Source: Dasypus novemcinctus
Lineage: Eukaryota; Chordata; Mammalia; Cingulata; Dasypodidae
Assembly (NCBI RefSeq): GCF_030445035.2
Contig: NC_080685.1
Location: 110,906,432-110,970,431 of the forward strand
Length of the DNA: 64,000 nucleotides
Reading direction: 5' to 3'
The notes beneath the pieces were generated by a model, which did not search any database, was not told where the DNA came from, and worked only from the letters and a program-made list of their open reading frames with translations. The translations under genes were made by a program, and so were the position numbers. Of the stretch, positions 47,101-56,100 are shown in pieces; position 1 is the stretch's first letter; each line of letters opens with the position of its first letter.

Positions 47101-50100
47101 AAATGCAACATTACTGCAATACCTACATTTTGTTTGTTTGTTCCTTAACAGAATCTGAGAAAGAGAATGGGTCATTAAAATAATGCTTCCCACTTGTATA
47201 ACACCACACAGTTTACAGAGCACCTTCCCACATATTTTGTGTTACAATGCTTATCGTGACCCAGTTAGATTGGAAAATGGGCCTTATTACCCCATATTGA
47301 GGATTAGGAAACTGAAACTCAGAAAAGGACAGTGGCATTGCCAGGGTCCCATGCTGGTAAGCTAAGCAACAGTGACAGGAATGAGCTTGGCTCCCGGTAC
47401 TCTGCTCGGCATTCCTGTCTTCTGCTGATGGAAATGGTCGGATGGGGGATGAAGGAGGAGAAACTTTGTCAGGGCTCCAGGATGTGCCCATGTGGGATTT
47501 GATTCCAACGCCTCTTCCAGAACCATTGAGTCTAGCTCTGGGATGAGCTCCCTCTCCAGAAAAGAATGCTGGTGCCTGCCCATGTGCTTGCAGGCTAAGT
47601 GAATCAGCACGTCCACGTCAAACCCGGGCAGAGGTGTGGGAACCGGCAAGGTGAAAAGCGGAGAGAGCAGGTTTTGCTTTCCTTCTTTTCTCCTTAGACA
47701 TGAGGGGCCATTTTTGAGAATGTCTTCGTCACATGCTGCCTCAGCTGATTCAGCCTAGGAGGAGCCTGTATATACATATTAGTGATCTTTGTAGGCTGAG
47801 AAGGCTTTCCCGCCTTTAACAGATGCGGGCTCAGGTTAGTGCAGAGGCAGCTGTTTGCACCAGACCACCCCCACCGGGGACCCACCTCCGAGGATGCCGA
47901 TGGCAGTGCACTGCGGTTGGACGCAGCTCTGTGTGCACCATCCTGATCCACTGCCATGCCCCTCTGCTACCGACTCGGGCGCAAGAACAGAAAACAGCTG
48001 CTCGAAGAGATGCAGTCTCTGAAAGAGCAGACCTTATACCCGTGTTCCTCTACACCCACGGGACACTCTGCCCAGAGCTCGGTGGGATGGGTGTCTCCTG
48101 GGATGGGTGTCTCCAGCCAGGGTGGGTGGGGAGGGTGAAAGCCCAATATAAGAAGGCCTTAGAAGGGTGGAAAGCACATTGTTAGTGCCTGCAGAGGCTG
48201 GGGCAGGAGCAGGTGCATGAAGCAGGGACAGTTTGACCACATAAAAGCTGAAGAATGGCATTATCGGAGATCGGGCTCAGGGAAGAAGCTGCAGAGCCAC
48301 TGCCCACCGTTGCTATCCTGGCTTCCAAGCCCAGGGGAGAAGCAGGGCCAACACGGGATGCCCGGGAGCCAGGGCAAAAAGTCCAAAGACACTATCCAAA
48401 GATTACCATATAAAGACACTCAGCTCCCCGACAGGCTGGAAGGAGCGGGGGCCAGGCAGGCTTCTCCTCACCTGGGTAGTTCTGGCAGCCCCCAGCGGTG
48501 GAGCCCCGGGTCCAGCGGCAGTTGAACAAAGCCAAGTTCCACTTGTGCACTTCCTCGCTGGTCAGAGAGTCTGGGGACAGGTTGCAGATCTCCAGGCGAG
48601 AGAACTGCCTCAAGAAATCTGAAAAAGACATCCTGGGGACAGAGGACAAGGCTCTCAGTTAAGAGCTGGGCAGGACAGGTCATCAAGCACATGCCCACTG
48701 GTGGAGGGATGCTCTGTGCCAGTGGCTTGGGGGCTCAGGGCCACCTCAAAACCTTTCTGGAGCCCACTGGCACAAACCTCAGGGACTACTGACCAAGTTC
48801 CTCACTACTGCTAGCTTTTCAATTCTTATGAGAGAGCCCCCTCCCATCTCTAACCAACCATGCCAAGAGTCTACACCGCAAACTGGAAGAGATCCCAGGA
48901 GGTAATCTGCCTTCAGGTTGCATTAGAGCTAAGCTCACAAGAGATTCCTTCCTACTTAATTGTTAGTGATGTCCACCATAAAAATACGACCACCTCCTGA
49001 CGGGCGCACTGTATCAAGGGAGCCCTTCTTTTTTTTTTTTTGGTCTTTATTTTTTTTAATGTTGCATTCAAAAAATATGAGGTACCCATATAACCCCCCA
49101 CCCCCCTCACCCCACTCTCCCCATAACAACAACCTCCTCCATCATCATGGGACAGTCATTGCACTTGGTGAGTCTGATGTTGAATATGTGGGAGTACCGT
49201 ATATTGTATATATGAATTACCATGACCTAAAACTTTTGTGAAGACAAGCTTAATAATTAGAAAAAGAAAAAGAAAAAGAAAAAGGACGTAGACACTGAGG
49301 AAGAGATGGAAGAAGTTGCCCTGCCAATGTGCATATAGGGCAACCCTTACTGCAGTGATGGAAGGCAAAACATCAAAAACAAAGCTTTTGCATTTTTAAA
49401 TTTTTTGATACCCAATTTATTTTTACCTTAATTTTTCTAAATCCATTTGTATTCTATATCTAACCTTTAAACCCATCACTATATTTCATTTTACTATTAA
49501 TGGAACCTGGCAATATATTGGGCTTCATTTTCAAAGAAGGGAGCCCTTCTTATCTTCCTCAGCCCACTGGCGAAGGGAGTTACCATATGTTGATGGTCAG
49601 CTAAATCTTAGAGTAGAAGTTTTGCTCTTATTTCATTGAAAGATACAGAAACTGAGGAAGACGGGTTGAAAGCTAATCACACTGAGGGCTGATATCTAGG
49701 TTTCCATGCTTCAGACATCCTGGTGTAGAGGTAGAATTATACTAGGAAAAAAAAATGGGGAGAGAAATGAAGGCCCCGGCCAGGAACCATGTGGCAGCAC
49801 TGAACACTGAGGGACACACAGCCGCATGTCAGAAGGTGGACGGACCACTAGCAACGGGCAATGGGACGGCTCTCCAGCAGACAACCCGCTCACCAGAACT
49901 CTCCATCTTCGGCTTTCCTGTCCAGCTCTTCCTTCCGTCTGGGGTCTATGAAGTTCCACTCCGGTGCACTGGGAAACAGAACAACGACAAAGTAAAACAA
50001 AGCACAGGTGGCCACCCTGAAGGGTTCTGGTACAAGGCAAGCTGTTCCCGCAGCTGAATTCCCCCCTTAGGGCCAAACACAGCGAGGCGAAGCAAGGACT

Positions 50101-53100
50101 CCACCACTGGACACCTGTACACCAATGTGCATAGCTGTGTTCACACAGCAAGGCAGAAGCAACCTGAGCGTCCGTCGACTGAGGAAAGGATAAACAAAAC
50201 GTGGTATATATGCACAATAGCACATCATCCCGCTGCAAAAAAGAATGAAGTTCCGATACATGCAACAACACGGATGAACCTTAGGACATCATGTTGAGTG
50301 AACTAAGTCAGACACAGAAGGACAAGTATCGTATGATTCCCCTTACACAAAACCTCTAGAATAAGCAAATTCATAGAGACAGAAAGTAGACTAGAGGTTA
50401 CCAGGGGCCAGGGGAGGGGGGAATGGGGGGTAATCACTTAATGGGTCCAGAGTTCCTGTTTGGGAATGAGAGAGTGGTATGGCTGCCCATCGTTGTAAAT
50501 GTACTTAATAACTGAACTGTACACTTAAAAATGGTTAAAATGGTAACTTATCATGTTTACTTGACCACATTAAAAAAAAGAAAGTTGTAAGGCAGAAGGG
50601 AGGCGGTGTGTGGAATGCACAGCATGGGGGTCTGCGCAGCGTGGGGCGGGGGCGCAGATGGGGACAAGGGCTCTAGAGGGCGAGGGGCAGCAGGAACACT
50701 TCTGTGCATGCGCTCTAATTTTCTCTCTCTAGGCAAGTTTCACGTTTCTAATTACGACGGCCTGGCCCTGGCAGAGGGAAGCGGGATGTCCAAGACGGGA
50801 GACACCAGGGTTCCTATGGCAAGAAAGGGCTGTGCCCTGCTGGACTGCAGTAAATTGGCGTCCTGACCTTCACCAACCCGGCGGAGCACCTGGTGAGAGG
50901 GTGTGATCACCTGGGAACGTGGATACGGCCCACTTTCTGAGCCTGCAAATCGACAACTAGGCCCGGTTTTACGGGCCCGTCACCCGCCAGGCCTCCTGCA
51001 GATGGCCTTTCCCAGGCAACACCCACACGCTTTGTTCAAAGGCCGTCTCCAGCTCCCTGACCTTTGCAGAGTTGGGTTTTCCTGAACTATGTCCGCGATG
51101 TCTAAGTTAGAAGTGCTGAGACCCATCTAGAGCGCAAGCCCTTCCCTGAACGCCTCCAGCAATATCGGAACACCTCCCCTCCTATGATGAAGGGGGGACG
51201 CCCACGAGCCCCCCGCGCACTTGCCGCTGGCCTCTAAGTGCTGGGGGTCACATGGTAGAGTCCCTGGGATCTCTTTAATTTATTGAAACACTAATTTGAG
51301 CAGAAGAGAATCTCAGCACGTGCTTGTTGTAACAAAGCTTAAGGGACAAGTTGAAGAACTCTAGAGTTAACCTAAATCTTCCAGCTGGTTTCCTGACACT
51401 CAATAAAAACTAACAAAAACTTGGCAGACATTGGGCTGAGCTTAGGGATGCTCCTTCAGGACACTCCCCAGCCCCTGCCATCCAGGCTAGGTACCCCCTC
51501 CCAGCCCGTTAGAGACTGGGGGGTATCAGGGAAAGCAGAGAAATCGAGCAAGTCCTTCCAGCAACTTGGGCAACAGCTATTGGTCAGAGAGGATAAGACT
51601 TGGGGTTCAGTTTCACTCAACCACATCATCCTTTCTGGGTCGTTGGTGGAATGGAGGTTGGGGGCTCTGCTCGATCTTAGGCGGTGGAGTGGACAATCTT
51701 TAATGCTGGGGCCGCCCCATGGCCTCTCTCCACGACACACACCAGCAGTTAGAGTGTGATGACACTGACCAAGCACAGTCACGTCCCTTCTGAAGCCTAA
51801 GCGGCGCTGCCGAGTGTGACAGCCCTGCGGGCTCCCCCAGGCTCCAGGCCACATGGCGGGGCTGACTGCCTGACCAGCATCGGCTCTGCGGGCTCTGGGC
51901 CTCCGGCGCCCGCAAAGTCCAGGTGCTCCCCCGGCTCCGGGCCAGTCCCCTGCGCTGCCACCACGCCCTGCCCAGACCTGTGCCAGGAGGGACCCCAGCT
52001 CTGCGCCAGGCGGGACCCCCAGCTCCGCGCCAGGTGGGACCCCAGACCCGCGCCAGGCGGCCCCCGGCAGGCCTGGCCCCCGACAGCCTCCCTCTGCCCT
52101 GCCTGAAAAGAGCCTCTCTGGGATCACCGCTGTGGTCAGGGGAGAGCACCGGGGCCGGGGGAGCCCATGGAGGGAGCGCCGCTGCTCCTGGGCCCGGGCA
52201 CCTCTGGCCAAGGGTCGTCTCCTCGGGTGCTGCGGCCTCTGGCCTTTGCCAGCGTGCCCAGCGTTAGTGGGTGGAGAGAATGCGGTGGTGGGGGGCCGAC
52301 TCGACCTTCAGGTGCCCGCGGTGTGCGGGGGGACAGGCAGGTCCTCCAGAGCAAAGCCCCGGCCCCCCACGGCGAGGCAGACGGCAGGACAAGGCTGGGC
52401 TAAGGGGTTCCGTGTGGCTCTTCCCGCCCGGCAGGCACCCTTTAATGCTCGTTACTGAACAGCGTGTTTCGTGGACAGCAAGTGCTGCTGGAGCGCACGC
52501 GGATGCCGGGCTCATCACCGTCGGATGTTTGCATCTTTCCTAGGAGAGAGGACAGGGGGAGGGGGGAACAGGAAGGGGGCACCTACTCGTCGCTCCAGGC
52601 TCCCGTCCACTCCACTTCGCCCCATGGATTCCGGAGCCTGATCAGCCTCTCTGCTCGGCCGCGGAACTCCACCTGCACGTGACACATGCACAAAGGCAAG
52701 CGGGGCACCGACTCGCCGCCCCGCGTTTACGTCCGCAGCAGAAAGGAGCTGCAGGAAGTTTCAGCGTCTCTAAACAACTACGCTTCTACTTCCTCTTAAA
52801 GCATGATTTGCCTTTACCAAGTGCCCTATTGATCACTGTTCAAATGAATGAAAAGTGGATCTCGCTAAAAACCAAGTTTATATCTGTTTTAACGTAGATT
52901 TTATAGCTGACTAAAATTGACTCAGTTTTTACTATATGGGACCTAATGGTAATGAATGTCGTTCAAATAAACACTAATAGCACACAGCTAGCATTTATTG
53001 AGCACGTACTGTGGACGAGGCACTGTGCTAAGAATGGCAAATACATTATCGCCTCATTTAAACTTTGCATCAATCCTATAAGATAGGTACCATCATTACG

Positions 53101-56100
53101 TTCATTTCACAGCTCAAAACTGAGACTTGAAGTTAAGTGATCCAAGATTACCTAGTTAGCAAGTGAAAAATAGAAGATGAGACCCAGCCAGGGTTTCCAA
53201 AGCCCGTTCTCATAAGCCCACATGCTGCCTTCCGCTACTGTATAATGCTCACTCCCTGTGAGTCCCCACACTTGGTGTGCAAGTTTGAATCTTCACACAC
53301 ACAAAGACACACACAGACACAATGAACTGTTAGTCTTCTGTGCCTTACTTTCCTTTGTATCTTCCATCATATTTGTGGAATTGACTTGATTAAAGAGCAT
53401 ACTCGTGAAACACAGGCATATGTAATGAGCATTCAAGCTGTTTCAATTAGTAACAAGACCTGAGACCCCCATCGTATTTCCCTTTTTGCCTTGGCCATCA
53501 GGAAATTCAAGCTAAATTCATTTCTCAGTTGTAGCACTGCCTGTAAATCTAGAATGTCTTACGTACTTTACCTTAGTTGAAAGGCTTTATTGTGTCTATA
53601 CCTTTTATTATAAACCACATCGAGGTCTTTCTGCAACCAGGCAGAATATAATACATAAAAGTAATGAAAAAGATAGCCCATGCTTTCTCCCTGTGTGGGA
53701 GAACGCGGACTATCTGAATTCCTCCCCATTATTACACCCCACCTTGAAAGGCAGGGCAGCTACTGCTATCTTTTCTCCCTTCGGGGATCCTATGGGTTTC
53801 CACTGCTTTCTCTACACAAACAGAATCTAACTGGCAATCTCTCCTGCTTTCCTCCAGAACCTTCTTCCTGCTCCTGGCCACAGCCCAGAGAAGAGCCCCT
53901 GCACTTAACTGAAACCCACAGAGCACAGAGCGGGCCTTCACCGCACGAGTAAGTCAGAGGGGCCTTGTGAGGAGCAGGAGCTGACGGCACAGCCGCGGGA
54001 TCAGGGGTACCAGCAGAGGGCAGGGCAGCTGACCAGCCAGCGCCGAGCCTCCCGGCCGCAACCACCCCTCCGGGACACCGTGGCCTTACGGCGCTGTTAG
54101 GACACACTGCCTCCTCCCATCCGCTCTTACCTCTTCAACCCCAGTGACAGAGTACGCGTGGCCCTTAACCAGCTTCCAGCTGGTGACCGCTTCTGTTTCA
54201 GCTGCCCTGGAGACCTGGATTGAGAATAAAGTCCCCTGACCTCGTTAGGCCCTGCCCTGAATGCCTTCTAGGACATTATAAGCCACCACAGGGCAGCACC
54301 AGGGCAGGGCTGGGGCGGGGGGTGCAAGTGCGGCAACGGCTGCAGGGAAACAGCCGCTGCTGTTCGGCCCTTCTCTAATCAGGCCTGTAGCTCTGAGCCC
54401 AGTGCTGTGGCTGCCCAGCCCGGAAGATGACTTAGCAGCCTGGACCGTGCCACCAGGATAGCTGAAGTCATTTATTCTCCACGAGTGCCCCCGTCCCCCG
54501 CTGTCTGAAGAAGGCTAGGTATCTGTGATGACTGCTCTGGGCGCACCCGGGTTCTCCAGCGTTTTCACTAAAACGCCCTCCAAACGCCCTTCCTGAGCAC
54601 CCGGACCCCCCCCCCCCCCATGCCCATCGCCTCTCCATCACACACACAGCCTGCTGGGATCTTTATACAGTGGAAAAGGGGAGGCTCTCCCTGCATTGTG
54701 CTCATGGCCAAGATCACCAAGAAGAGGAAAGGAAGGGAGAGCAGCAGGAGGGACTGCCCACGCCCGGCCGGGCTGGCAGCCTCCAGGCTCTGGTCTCCGG
54801 CCCACGCTCAGACTCCTGGGGCCAGCCCGCCGGCAGGTCATGAGCTCTGCTTTCAGAACCAGCCCCCTTTTCTTCCCGGAGCGCAAAGGCCATCAAGTAC
54901 TGTCAAGCAGCACTTCTGCTGTCCAAAATCCCAGGATCTCTTAGCAAAAAGGGTGCAGAGAGGTAGGGTCTTAGGACCCGGGGATCAAGGGCTTCGTTCT
55001 TAGGGTAATAGCAGTGGAACTAAGAGGGGCTATAACAGCTGGGGGGATTGGAGCTCCGCAGATGATGTTAGCCCACCTCGTAGGTCCTAACGAGCTCCTA
55101 GGTGTGGGGACGCTTCGAAGCCTCAGAGCCTCCCGACCCCTCTCCTGGCCCTTCCCGCCCCTTTGGCCCGTGGCTCACATCGATGGAGCAGCCCAGCAGG
55201 GAGCCCGCGCGGAGGGCCTTCTGGGTGATCTGGTACAGGCCGGCCGGGGGCTTCTTCAAGTCATAAAACTCAGAGATGCCACCCGTGAAATCTTCAAAGC
55301 CCTCCATCGTGGAGCCTCCAGTGAGGGCTTCGTAAGAACCATTGAGCCTGATGGAAAAGAAGTCATGTACCACCCACAGCCATGAGCAAGCCCTCAAGAG
55401 TGGGGACAGCGCAGTGCCCAGGACAGTGTTGGGCTGGAGGGTAAAGGGGGTCCCCTGCCAGTTCAGAACTGTAGGAAGGGCAGATCTCAGCCTGCCTCCC
55501 ACCCAGCCACCCACTCCTTCCAAGAGCACAGCACAGCTCTGCAGAGCTGACCAAGGGTGCTTGGTTTCTAGGGGTTGGGATGTGGGTAGGGGTCCAGGGG
55601 ACCTCCCGCAAGGTACCCAGCTGGGGCGGGCTTTGGGAGTAGAGCTGGACGGGGTGGCAGAAGAGCAGCAGTAAGTGAGAAGGGGAAGCGCTCCTGAAGG
55701 AAGTGGAGACTGCTGCGTTTGCTGTCTGCTGGGACTGAATTGTGTCCCCAAAGAAGGCACGTTCAGGCCCCAACCCCCGAGGTCCTGTGGGTGTGAGCCC
55801 GCTTGTGAACAGGACCCTTGAAGATGTGATTAGTTAAGTGTGCCCACATGGAACGAGGGTGGGCTGAAGTCCTTACGAGCAAGGGAAATTGAAGAAGAGG
55901 AGCCACAAGGAGCGGCCAGGAGCTGGGAGTCAAGAGAAGCCAGAGAGGAAGGAAGAGCCTCTGCAGAGGGCGTTGCCGTGGGACAGAAAAGTCTGGAACC
56001 GCAAGATGGCCGGCCAGAAGACACCAAAGCAGGAGAAGCAAGCCTTCTGGGCTCTGAGTACCTGAGCCAATAAATTACTGTCATTAAGCCAACCCATTGC

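Larger units (their letters stand above)
39428..48471. other. CAPN8: CAPN8 intron 9 (largest complete intron)
   Basis: 9.0 kb, mostly a degenerate L1 (about 40480-45960) with nested LTR and SINE, plus MIR-like copies at about 40160-40290 and 47170-47400. 46000-47160 and 47400-48471 appear unique with no exon. Confidence 0.7.
49969..52586. other. CAPN8: CAPN8 intron 7
   Basis: 2.6 kb. L1 3' end (about 50130-50580), unique sequence, then a CpG-rich stretch (about 51790-52430) with a minisatellite. Confidence 0.75.
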
